Part shown: in pieces, positions 36,892 to 44,408 of the stretch
Layout: each line of letters opens with the position of its first letter
Position numbering within the stretch: the stretch's first letter is position 1
The notes under the pieces: generated by a model
Seen by the model: only the letters and a program-made list of their open reading frames with translations
What the model was told of the DNA's origin: nothing
Database searches by the model: none
Position numbers and translations under genes: made by a program
Assembly (NCBI RefSeq): GCF_009754905.2
Contig: NZ_CP066775.1
Location: 186,001 to 250,000 of the forward strand
DNA: 64,000 bases
Direction: 5' to 3'
DNA from: Mucilaginibacter ginkgonis
GTDB taxonomy: Bacteria > Bacteroidota > Bacteroidia > Sphingobacteriales > Sphingobacteriaceae

Positions 36892-36920
36892 AAAAAAGCC
36901 CTTCTGAATATCAGAAGGGC
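36892..36920 (-). terminator. Terminator of the glycine-zipper protein gene
   Basis: A 10-bp stem GCCCTTCTGA/TCAGAAGGGC (36898-36920, loop ATA) with six A on the plus-strand left side, giving a T run for the minus strand. It also lies just after the MetX-like gene on the plus strand, but no T run follows in that direction. Confidence 0.85.
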
Positions 36921-36945
36921 CTGGTAATATCAGTCCTGATTTTAT

Positions 36946-37257
36946 TTACGGCACATATTTATATTTAGCCTTGCGCACCAATACGTGGTGTGCACGCCAG
37001 TTTTCGCGGCGTTTTTTCACTTTATGTTTGCGTATTTCGTTACCAACTACGTAACCGCCGCCGGCACCAATGGCGCCACCAATCAAGGCGCCGCCAACGC
37101 TATGACCTATTAACCCGCCGGCTATGGCACCGCCTGCGCCGCCAATTATTGCTCCCTTGCCTTGCGAGCTTATTTTTTTGTGCTGCGCCTGCACTTGAGT
37201 GGTAAAGGCAAGCATTACCGACATGATCAAGCTAAGGCAAAAAAGTTTCTGTTTCAT
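36946..37257 (-). CDS. Secreted glycine-zipper protein
   Basis: 103 residues from the ATG at 37257, chosen because it begins a signal peptide (MKQKLFCLSLIMSVMLAF, ending VQAQ); the longer frame upstream adds unconvincing residues. The core is a glycine zipper (GAIIGGAGGAIAGGLIGHSVGG, continuing AIGAGGGYVVGN), as in 17 kDa surface-antigen-like and YMGG proteins, followed by a basic tail (RKHKVKKRRENWRAHH). It is probably inserted in, or associated with, the outer membrane. Confidence 0.8.
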   Translation of the reverse strand: MKQKLFCLSLIMSVMLAFTTQVQAQHKKISSQGKGAIIGGAGGAIAGGLIGHSVGGALIGGAIGAGGGYVVGNEIRKHKVKKRRENWRAHHVLVRKAKYKYVP

Positions 37258-37333
37258 AAGTATGTCCTTTAATGTAATACTATGAACACAGGTTACAGCA
37301 AATGGTTTAATTGTACAACAAATTGTTTGTCTG

Positions 37334-38296
37334 CTATTCTTGCGCCGGCTGTTCGTACCCGCCAACTTTGCCAAAATGCCTTTCATAACGGATGTGGTCA
37401 TCTGGGCCGAACGGGTGACCGCCGAAACCGTTACGCATCATGGCGACAGCCTTTGGAGCCACATTTTTATCATCGCGCGAAGCGATCAACTGCATAACCG
37501 ATTGCGCAATGACCGGGATAGGCACTTCCATGTGCATGGCATCTGTAACAAGCCAGTTAACCTCGCCGGTATCTTCCACATATTTTGGTACGTTAAAACC
37601 CTGCTTCTCATCGTAAAGCTTTTTCATCAGCTCTATCAGCCATGATCGTATCACAGAGCCATTATTCCACGTCAGTAAAATATCGCTGATGTCTAGCTCT
37701 TCGCGGTAATTGGCCAGCAGGTCCATACCTTCGCCAATGGCTTGCAGCATGCCAAATTCGATCCCATTATGCACCAGTTTAACAAAATGGCCTGAACCCG
37801 AGTTGCCGGTATAACTGTAGCCGTTAGGCACTGCCAGATCGCGCAGTAAGCCTTCGATAGAAGTCACAGCATCTTTATCGCCGCCAACCATAAAACAAGC
37901 ACCATTGCGCGCGCCGCTTACGCCGCCGCTGGTACCGCAGTCTATCAGGTGGATGCCCTTATCATCTTTAAGCTGCCTTGCACGGCGTATGCTGTCGCCC
38001 CAGTAAGAGTTGCCGCCATCTATAATAATATCGCCCCCGGTAAGCAGCGGCGATAGTTGTCCTATTACAGTATCAACGGCAACGCCTGCCGGTATGTACA
38101 AGAATATTTTTCGGGGTGTCTGGAGTTTGTTTACCAGGTCTTCGAGGTCTGCTGCCAAAACCAGGTTTGTTTCTGACAAGCCCGGTGGCGGATACATGTC
38201 ATATCCTACAATTTCGTAGCCCTTTTCTACAGCCTGCAGCGCCAGGTTGCTGCCCATTTTACCCAAGCCTATAACGCCATATTGTTTATTTTCCAT
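37334..38296 (-). CDS. gnd: 6-phosphogluconate dehydrogenase (decarboxylating), short YqeC/GndA-like type
   Basis: Oxidises 6-phosphogluconate to ribulose 5-phosphate, NAD(P)H and CO2. 320 residues, the shorter form compared with the roughly 470-residue E. coli Gnd. The N-terminal Rossmann motif is GLGKMGSNLALQAVEKG. The substrate and catalytic region is DCGTSGGVSGARNG at about residue 118, and KLVHNGIEFGMLQAIGEG contains the conserved Lys and Asn. The gluconate permease gene lies 1.3 kb downstream on the same strand, suggesting gluconate use, but no gluconate kinase is present in the window. Confidence 0.92.
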   Translation of the reverse strand: MENKQYGVIGLGKMGSNLALQAVEKGYEIVGYDMYPPPGLSETNLVLAADLEDLVNKLQTPRKIFLYIPAGVAVDTVIGQLSPLLTGGDIIIDGGNSYWGDSIRRARQLKDDKGIHLIDCGTSGGVSGARNGACFMVGGDKDAVTSIEGLLRDLAVPNGYSYTGNSGSGHFVKLVHNGIEFGMLQAIGEGMDLLANYREELDISDILLTWNNGSVIRSWLIELMKKLYDEKQGFNVPKYVEDTGEVNWLVTDAMHMEVPIPVIAQSVMQLIASRDDKNVAPKAVAMMRNGFGGHPFGPDDHIRYERHFGKVGGYEQPAQE

Positions 38297-38434
38297 AGGC
38301 AGGCAATTTAGCGAATAAAAAAAGCAGGATGAGTAAGGCTCTGCTATTTAGACGAGAGAAAAATGTCTAAAAAATTCTTCTTCGGCTTAAACCTTTTTTA
38401 TTTTCATACGTCAAAGCAAAATATCCCTATTGCC

Positions 38435-39208
38435 ATGGAAAAAATTCTACGTTTTGCAGCTTTTTCTTTAATTGTTGCAGCCTTTGCGGGTTGTACAAAA
38501 GACCGTTATTACCGCAACGGCGGTGGCTACTATTATAACAACCAGCCAGGCAACGCGGCGAGTAATGTGGGCACCACTTTAGCTAATGATGCCGATGGGA
38601 TAGTAAACCTGGTAGGCCAGGTAACGCTTAGCGCACAAAACATGGTGAATGCAAATTCGGCTTGTGGCACTATCCGGTCTGACAGTACCGTACAGCAAAA
38701 TCCGGCGGGCGCAACTACTACCTATAAGTACATCAATAAAAATAAGCTGGTGGTGTTGTGTAAAAACAGCACACAGGCCGACAGCGCGGTTAACACTTCT
38801 TCCTATACAGGTACTTTCAGTAACACAAACGTCGTATCGTCCAATTCGGGTAGCTCCTTATTCAATATCGGCGGAATTTTGGCTACCGCGACTTACTACA
38901 CTGTTGATGGCACTTATGTACGCCAGGGGAATTATCAATACAACAACACCAGCCAGACTGCAACAACCAGCAATATCAATATCACACTTAAAAAGCTGCT
39001 TGTAAGTAAGCCGAACCGCTACATTGTTGGCGGCACCGCAACATTCACCATTACCGGAACGGATACTAACGCCGGCGTAGCAGCAGCATCAGGCAATTAC
39101 AGCTATACAGGTACCCTCACTTTTAACACCACCAACCTGGCTAACCTGACGCTGAATGGTGTGAATTATACCGTGAACCTGACTAACGGGGCGGTTAATA
39201 AAGTTTAA
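38435..39208 (+). CDS. Hypothetical lipoprotein, Asn/Thr/Gly/Tyr-rich
   Basis: 257 residues from the ATG at 38435, which starts a lipoprotein signal (LIVAAFAGC, lipidated Cys near residue 20). The 24 in-frame residues upstream look unlike a signal. The N terminus after the Cys is Tyr/Gly/Asn-rich; the rest consists of alternating short polar strands (GTATFTITGTD, GNYSYTGTLTFN, NLTLNGVNYTVN), suggesting a beta-rich surface protein. I do not recognise a family. It is divergent from gnd. Confidence 0.7.
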   Translation: MEKILRFAAFSLIVAAFAGCTKDRYYRNGGGYYYNNQPGNAASNVGTTLANDADGIVNLVGQVTLSAQNMVNANSACGTIRSDSTVQQNPAGATTTYKYINKNKLVVLCKNSTQADSAVNTSSYTGTFSNTNVVSSNSGSSLFNIGGILATATYYTVDGTYVRQGNYQYNNTSQTATTSNINITLKKLLVSKPNRYIVGGTATFTITGTDTNAGVAAASGNYSYTGTLTFNTTNLANLTLNGVNYTVNLTNGAVNKV

Positions 39209-39614
39209 AAGAGAGTTAAGAATCGACTTTTTACCTCTCCCCAACCCCTCTCCGAAACAGAGGGGCTTGAAGATCTGAGTTTAACAAAGCTTAAGGTTTA
39301 CTTCTCCCCAAAAGATTCGATTTCAAACAAATCTAAAGGTTTGACCTCTCCCCAAACCCCTCTCCGAAGGAGAGGGGTTTACAGTTTTATACGTCGATAG
39401 ATATAAGGTTGAAAGCCCTCTAATTAGAAGAAAAAGCCCTCTCCTTTGGAGAGGGTTTGGGTGAGGCCACACAGAGGAGAGGATCAAAAAGATCCTACAC
39501 CACGATAGTCACAAAGATGGCATAAAGCCCTCTCCTTTGGAGAGGGGTTTGGGGTGAGGCAATAACAGGAGACGGTTGGGTGAGACAATCATAACGAGTA
39601 TTTGACTGAGGCCC
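39209..39614. other. 406-base intergenic region filled with family C repeats
   Basis: No coding signal is apparent. It lies between the convergent lipoprotein and permease genes and is dominated by four palindromic copies plus fragments of family C; see the separate repeat entry. Confidence 0.7.
39232..39560. repeat. Cluster of four family C palindromes in both orientations
   Basis: Copies at about 39233-39265 and 39343-39380 read CCTCTCCCCAA(A)CCCCTCTCCG and onward to AGGGG. Copies at 39435-39466 and 39526-39560 read the opposite way, AGCCCTCTCC TTT GGAGAGGG TTTGGGGTGAGG. A fragment lies at 39301-39312 and another at 39413-39420. Spacing is about 90-110 bases but the spacers are unrelated, so this is not a CRISPR array. 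Confidence 0.8.
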
Positions 39615-40928
39615 TTACACCACCAAATTCAACAGCAGTACACCCCCTAAACCGCAAATGGCAACCAGCGTTTCCATGGCGCTCCACGAGCGGAACGTGT
39701 CTTTAATACTCAGATTGAAATATTCTTTATAGAGCCAAAAGCCCGAATCATTTACGTGCGATAACACCAAACTGCCTGCGCCGATGGACAGCACCATGAG
39801 GTTTGGGTTTACATGATATTGAATAACCGTGGGTGCTACAATGGCGGCTGCGGTTAGTCCGGCCACGGTGCTCGACCCCAGGCTAATGCGGATTATGGCT
39901 GCTATAAGCCAGCCCATGATTAGCGGCGGAATGTTGAGGCTTTGAATCTGCCCGGCTATCTGAGTGCTTATACCGCTGTCAACCAAAACTTGTTTAAATG
40001 CGCCCGAGCCGGCAATGATAAGCAGTATAACGGCGATGTCTTTTAATGCGTCAACATAGATGGCGCTTAGGTCTGCCATTTTCTTACCCATACTGATGCC
40101 GACTGTAAATGTGGCGGTGATGAGCGAGATAAGCATTACCGTAGACCCGTCTGTTATGAAAGCTGCAACCCTGTTCAACATTGCGTTTTGGACGTGCAGG
40201 AATGGATACGCCGTACCGGCCATCAGCAAGATTACCGGCAGCAGTGCCGAGAAGAAACTGATGAACGTACCCGGCAGTTGATTTTGAGGTATTTGCGGGG
40301 CACGAAATGTTTTGAGCGGCTGCGGATTAATATGCTTAAGCGTGCGGGCGTAAAGCGGACCTGCCAGAATGATGGTAGGCACGGCAATAATGAAACCGTA
40401 GATAAATGTCAATCCCAAGTCGGCATGAAACTGTTTAACCAGTGCGGTAGGAGATGGGTGGGGTGGCAAAAATCCATGCGTAACCGACAAGGCCGAAAGC
40501 ATAGGTAGACCAATATAGACTGCGTTGATCTTGTATTTGTAGGCGATTGAAAATATAAGCGGGACCACTAACACAAAACCGATTCCGTAAAAAAGCGGAA
40601 TGCCTACAATGATGCCTGCCACTACCAGCGCCCATTGAATGTTTTTTTCGCCCCCGGCCTGCACCAGCACATCGGCTATTTTTTGCGCTGCACCGCTTGT
40701 AGCGATCAGTTTACCAAGCATAGCGCCAAGGCAAATAATAATGATCAGCGAACCCATGGTGTCGCCCATACCCTTTTGCACCGAGGCGATGACCTTATCG
40801 GGCCCGATGCCCAATGCTAAACCGGCGCCAATAGACACGATTAAAAACGCCAGAAACGGATTAACCTTTGCCCAGCTAACCAGCAATACAAGCGCAACGA
40901 TGGCAAGAAAAATAACGAGCAGGGACAT
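39615..40928 (-). CDS. GntP-family gluconate:H+ symporter
   Basis: 437 residues, about twelve membrane helices. GntP signatures are visible: LGAMLGKLIATSGAAQKIAD, FYGIGFVLVVPLIFSIAYK, HGFLPPHPSPTALVKQF (the conserved PPHP block) and VLSHVNDSGFWLYKEYF near the C terminus. Gluconate or a related sugar acid is the likely substrate. It probably supplies the 6-phosphogluconate route through gnd, although a kinase is not seen here. Confidence 0.92.
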   Translation of the reverse strand: MSLLVIFLAIVALVLLVSWAKVNPFLAFLIVSIGAGLALGIGPDKVIASVQKGMGDTMGSLIIIICLGAMLGKLIATSGAAQKIADVLVQAGGEKNIQWALVVAGIIVGIPLFYGIGFVLVVPLIFSIAYKYKINAVYIGLPMLSALSVTHGFLPPHPSPTALVKQFHADLGLTFIYGFIIAVPTIILAGPLYARTLKHINPQPLKTFRAPQIPQNQLPGTFISFFSALLPVILLMAGTAYPFLHVQNAMLNRVAAFITDGSTVMLISLITATFTVGISMGKKMADLSAIYVDALKDIAVILLIIAGSGAFKQVLVDSGISTQIAGQIQSLNIPPLIMGWLIAAIIRISLGSSTVAGLTAAAIVAPTVIQYHVNPNLMVLSIGAGSLVLSHVNDSGFWLYKEYFNLSIKDTFRSWSAMETLVAICGLGGVLLLNLVV

Positions 40929-41021
40929 TGGTTGGCTAAATGTAAGTATTTGTTTGGTTAGTGTATGGCGTATCCTTAATAATGCCTTTGGTTAGGTTTC
41001 GCTCATTCGCCGCTGGGCTTG
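40929..41021. other. Upstream region of the GntP gene
   Basis: About 90 bases that should contain the minus-strand promoter of the permease gene. No recognisable signal is seen. It runs into the hairpin-bounded element at 41022 and is part of the 1.4 kb gene-poor stretch from 40929 to 42328. Confidence 0.5.
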
Positions 41022-41405
41022 TTACTTTCTTTGACCGTCAAAGAAAGTGACCAAAGAAACTCGCGGCTGCACCCTGCGCTTCAATGTTTCTGCAAGTTTC
41101 AAGGCCTGTGATTAGTGCACAGACTGATGCCGCATTCATTCGGTATTGTCAATTCGGTGCCAACATTTACCCGTTTTCAAACGTCAGCGCACAGCTTCGG
41201 GTGAAGACAGGCAAAACGATGGTGGCTTGCGCGGGGGGAGGGGCATTGGAGATTTTTGCATGCAATCCTCTCGAACTTTTTATTTCGTCCGGCAGAAATA
41301 TCCCGACCCGTAGTTTTGTCTGGCTTGCAGGGGAGGGCCTGTGCGGCAAGGAAGCCTTGTGCTGACTTGGCATTTTTGGTTCTTTTGTTGCTAAGACAAA
41401 AGAAC
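41022..41405. repeat. Hairpin-bounded element of about 384 bases
   Basis: The left edge is a 13-bp hairpin TTACTTTCTTTGA CCG TCAAAGAAAGTGA (41022-41050, one wobble pair). The right edge is a 10-bp perfect hairpin GTTCTTTTGT/ACAAAAGAAC (41379-41405, loop 41389-41395). The interior has short open frames on both strands (41084-41365 plus, 41167-41373 minus) but no convincing protein. Copy number in the genome cannot be tested here; I recall similar AAAGAAAGTRACCAAAGAAA edges in other genomes, but only from memory. Confidence 0.5.
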
Positions 41406-41444
41406 GAAGAAGGGATGTTGAATTAACGATCGAAAAGCGAGCTA

Positions 41445-41700
41445 TTACTTTACCGCTGTCACGCCCGATTCGCCTGTTCCAACGGTTTCAAAACTGATGG
41501 ATTTAGCCGATAGATCTGACACATAAAACTGAAATTGGGGTGCGTGCCTTTACCCGGATCCTCGTTTACCTCGAAATTCCAACCGCTAACGGCGTACGTG
41601 CCATGCAAAAGTGTCTACCGCCCCTGATAACAGAAAGTTATTATCGGCTTTAAATTTAATGGTGTATAAACTCTCCTCTACCCGGCAATGGGGTGGCGAT
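41445..41700 (-). pseudogene. Decayed copy 1 of the lipocalin-like gene C-terminal half
   Basis: The minus strand encodes recognisable pieces of the neighbouring gene (TIKFKADNNF, GTYAVSGWNFEVNEDPGKG, QFQFYVSDLSAKSISFETVG, VTAVK then stop) in three different frames, so at least two indels are present, and the first frame ends early at TAG. The N-terminal part with the signal peptide is missing. The copy breaks at the same 5' junction as copy 2. Confidence 0.8.
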
Positions 41701-42315
41701 GCTATGGCGATAGCATGGCGATGATAGTTATTTGATGACTAAAAACCCGGGTGGAATCACACGAATACCGGGCTTACTTAACAATAATGATTGATAATCA
41801 GTAAATTATAAAAAGTGGGTAGGGGGTTTATTAGGTATTTTAGCGTGCCCCCCTGGCCGTCGCCACCCCACCCAACATGTCACTGCTTTTTAACTGCCGT
41901 CACCCTTGATCCGCCTGCTCCAACAGTTTCGAAAGTAATAGACTTTGCCGACAGATCTGACACATAAAACTGAAAATCGCGGTGCTTGCCGCTACCCAGA
42001 TCTTCATTGATCTTCAAATTTTTACCACTGATAGTGTACCTACCGCGGGATAGTATCTTAGCACCCCAGGTAATGTTAAAGTTATTGTCGGCTTTAAATT
42101 TAATGGTGTATAAACTCTCCTCTACGTGGCAATGGGGTGGCGATGCTATGGCGATAGCATGGCGATGATAGTTATTTGATGACTAAAAACCCGCATGGCG
42201 GCCACTCAAATACCAGGCTTACTTAATATTAATTATTGATAATCAGTAAATTATAAAATTCTGAATTGGGATTGTATGGAATATTTTAGCGTGCCCCCCT
42301 GGCCGTCGCCACCCG
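41684..42315. repeat. Tandem duplication of a roughly 445-base unit
   Basis: Two direct copies of the linker GGCAATGGGGTGGCGATGCT and onward (41684 and 42128) and two copies of TAGCGTGCCCCCCTGGCCGT (41841 and 42287) show that the C-terminal coding part plus its downstream flank were duplicated in tandem. The linker contains a small palindrome GCTATGGCGATAGC. Confidence 0.85.
41880..42140 (-). pseudogene. Truncated copy 2 of the lipocalin-like gene C-terminal half
   Basis: In one open frame the minus strand reads TIKFKADNNFNITWGAKI, GRYTISGKNLKINEDLGSG, FQFYVSDLSAKSITFETVG and GGSRVTAVKKQ to a TGA at 41880-41882. It is therefore closer to the intact gene than copy 1, but no start codon or signal peptide is available upstream. 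The unit to unit distance is about 445 bases (landmarks at 41684/42128 and 41841/42287). Confidence 0.8.
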
Positions 42316-42328
42316 AACCAACGTGTCA

Positions 42329-42730
42329 TTAGTTTTTAATTGCCGTCACCCTAGATCCGCCTGCTCCAACAGTTTCGAAAGTGATAGACTTTGCTGTTAG
42401 ATCTGACACATAAAACTGAAAATCGCGGTGCTTGCCGTTACCCAGATCTTCGTTGATCTTTAAATTTTTACCACTGATAGCATACCTACCGTGCGATAGT
42501 GTTTTGCCACCCCAGGTGATGGTAAAATTGTTATCAGCTTTGAATTCAATGTAGGGTTTGTTCTCCTCCAACTCGGCACGGGTAACGGTATCCGGCGGAC
42601 TGCTATTCGGCACACCAACTTTTACATAATTCCATTTTCCCGTTAAAGTGGCTTGGTTTATGCCTCCAGTGCAGCTTTGCAAAGTTCCGACTAAAACCAG
42701 AAATGTGAATATGTGCAGGTATTTGCGCAT
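42329..42730 (-). CDS. Lipocalin-like lipoprotein
   Basis: 133 residues. A lipoprotein signal (FTFLVLVGTLQSC) places the lipidated Cys at about residue 20; then a lipocalin-type small beta-barrel: LTGKWNYVKVG at the first strand, IEFKADNNFTITWGGKTLSHG, GRYAISGKNLKI, DFQFYVSDLTAKSITFET. Such Bacteroidota lipoproteins are usually of unknown function. It begins 4 bases after the JmjC-like gene on the same strand, so the two are cotranscribed. Two decayed partial copies lie directly downstream. Confidence 0.8.
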   Translation of the reverse strand: MRKYLHIFTFLVLVGTLQSCTGGINQATLTGKWNYVKVGVPNSSPPDTVTRAELEENKPYIEFKADNNFTITWGGKTLSHGRYAISGKNLKINEDLGNGKHRDFQFYVSDLTAKSITFETVGAGGSRVTAIKN

Positions 42731-42734
42731 GGTA

Positions 42735-43616
42735 TTACCGGGGTTCGTTATTTGCTAAAGCGCTGTTTGCGCGTTTTACGGCCAATTCCTCTTTCCAATC
42801 CATGTACTTCTTCTTGAAATTCTTTTTCATAAAATTATCAAAAGTCCGCTGGACGGTTAGGTTGTACAAGCTATGTGCTTTTACTGCTAACGATTTATCC
42901 CATGCTCGCAGTGAAATAGAAAATGACCCATCGAGGTATTTCATCCAATGCCAAAAACCGGTTGGCATGAATAGGGTGTCGCCGTGTTCTAAAATGGCTT
43001 CCTGCCCCTCAATACCGTCAAGCGCCGGGAATTTAGAAAAGTCGGGGTGTTCGATATCGTAGTCCTCCAAAGCATAAGTAGCAAACGGAATGCAGTACAA
43101 ACGTTCGCGCCATTTATAGTCGAACAGCATCACGTGCTTGCGGCCGTTAAAATGGGTATGGAAAATATGCGCCAGGTCTATATCATAATGCAAAAACGTA
43201 ACAGACCCCGCCCCGCCGAAAAACATATTGGGATACTTATCTAAAAAGCCACCTATTAGGTCGGTAGGCGAACGGTAGTCATCCAGCAACTTAGGCGCAT
43301 GTTTTATCGGGTCAAAAAGAAAAATGCGAAGGTCTGTCGGTTCGCGCTGAATAAGATCTATATAATCGGCAAACTTCATTTCTGATGCTGCCGCGTTAAT
43401 AGGTTTAGTTGGGTCAGCCTTTGAGCTGTCATACAGCGGCACCATCTGGTCACCAACAGCTTCCTTTAAATATTCAAACGTCCATTTTTGTAAAGCCGGC
43501 CAGGTTTCGGTTGCCTTAGAAATTACCAAAGGCTTACGCGGTATAAGGTAATTGTTTATGAAATCTTCTCTAGTGATATGTTCAACCCGGTCAATAGGGG
43601 ATAGAATCAACGCCAT
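42735..43616 (-). CDS. Cupin-like/JmjC-domain protein (FIH-type dioxygenase fold)
   Basis: 293 residues, cytoplasmic. The pattern RKPLVISKATETWPALQKWT at the N terminus and the metal-binding HxD in FLHYDIDLAHIFHTHFNG (about residue 143) with the distal region GDTLFMPTGFWHWMKYLDGS match cupin_8/JmjC proteins related to factor-inhibiting HIF. Such enzymes are Fe(II)/2-oxoglutarate hydroxylases; the substrate here is unknown. It is the first gene of a two-gene operon with the lipocalin-like lipoprotein. Confidence 0.88.
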   Translation of the reverse strand: MALILSPIDRVEHITREDFINNYLIPRKPLVISKATETWPALQKWTFEYLKEAVGDQMVPLYDSSKADPTKPINAAASEMKFADYIDLIQREPTDLRIFLFDPIKHAPKLLDDYRSPTDLIGGFLDKYPNMFFGGAGSVTFLHYDIDLAHIFHTHFNGRKHVMLFDYKWRERLYCIPFATYALEDYDIEHPDFSKFPALDGIEGQEAILEHGDTLFMPTGFWHWMKYLDGSFSISLRAWDKSLAVKAHSLYNLTVQRTFDNFMKKNFKKKYMDWKEELAVKRANSALANNEPR

Positions 43617-43697
43617 GTTTACAAATAATTAACTTTCAAAGTTAAAAAAACTGTGATGATGCGTCGCCTCAAAAATGTTTCATTACTAAAAGATAAC

Positions 43698-43728
43698 AAA
43701 AAAGCCATGCCGCATATTGCGGCATGGC
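43698..43728 (-). terminator. Terminator of the fasciclin gene
   Basis: An 11-bp perfect stem GCCATGCCGCA/TGCGGCATGGC (43704-43728, loop TAT) with six A on its left, which form a T run on the minus strand, 23 bases downstream of the fasciclin stop. Confidence 0.9.
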
Positions 43729-43751
43729 TCAAAGAGTTCCTAGGGGAAAGA

Positions 43752-44300
43752 TTAGTTCGGCATCAATACGGTATTGATCACGTGGATCACACCATTGCTT
43801 TGAAACACGTCTGCAATAGTTATCCATGATTTACCACCTTTGGCGTCAACCAGGTATAGCTTTTTACCTTCTTGCATAACGGTCAGGTTTTCGCCTTGTA
43901 CTGTAGTTAATTCTGCTTTGCCCATGCCCGCTTTAACTTTTGCCATCAGGTCGGCAGCGCTTAAGCGGCCGGCAACCACGTGATAGGTAAGAATTTTGGT
44001 CAACGTAGCCTTATTCTCCGGCTTCACAAGGGTAGACACCGTACCTGCAGGCAGCTTGTCAAAAGCCGCATTGGTTGGCGCAAACACCGTAAACGGACCT
44101 GTGCCTTCAAGTGTTTCTACTAATCCGGCAGCCTTAACGGCAGCTACCAAAGTAGTATGGTCTTTAGAGTTTACCGCGTTCTCTACAATGTTTTTGGTCG
44201 GATACATGGCAGCACCGCCAACCATTTTGGTTTGCGCGTAAGTGTTGGGAGCAATTGCGATAGCTACTAAAGCAACTGCTGCAAAAAATAATTTCTTCAT
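43752..44300 (-). CDS. Secreted fasciclin-domain protein
   Basis: 182 residues from the ATG at 44300 (an ATG at 44309 is an alternative). A signal peptide (MKKLFFAAVALVAIAIAPNT, cut near YAQ) precedes one complete FAS1 domain: TLVAAVKAAGLVETLEGTGP, FTVFAPTNAAFDKLP, KILTYHVVAGRLSAADL and GVIHVINTVLMP. FAS1 domains mediate adhesion in the extracellular matrix or at the cell surface. It is monocistronic with its own terminator. Confidence 0.92.
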   Translation of the reverse strand: MKKLFFAAVALVAIAIAPNTYAQTKMVGGAAMYPTKNIVENAVNSKDHTTLVAAVKAAGLVETLEGTGPFTVFAPTNAAFDKLPAGTVSTLVKPENKATLTKILTYHVVAGRLSAADLMAKVKAGMGKAELTTVQGENLTVMQEGKKLYLVDAKGGKSWITIADVFQSNGVIHVINTVLMPN

Positions 44301-44408
44301 GTTTTTCATTTGGTTGTTATACAGCAAGATACGGCGTAACTAAATAGGCAGATTTTTACTAATTCACTCTTAAAAAGTGTGCGGTTAATCAACGCGAATA
44401 AAATGGGA

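Noticed and set aside
36898-36920. Hairpin as terminator of the plus-strand MetX-like gene
   Set aside because: No T run follows on the plus strand; the T run is on the minus strand, so it was assigned to the glycine-zipper gene.
39232-39560. Possible CRISPR array
   Set aside because: The copies alternate in orientation, differ in sequence, have irregular spacing and no cas genes are nearby; they match a dispersed intergenic palindrome family.
41084-41365. 93-residue plus-strand frame in the hairpin-bounded element
   Set aside because: It overlaps an equally long minus-strand frame, has no recognisable domain and no ribosome-binding site; kept as part of the element, not as a gene.
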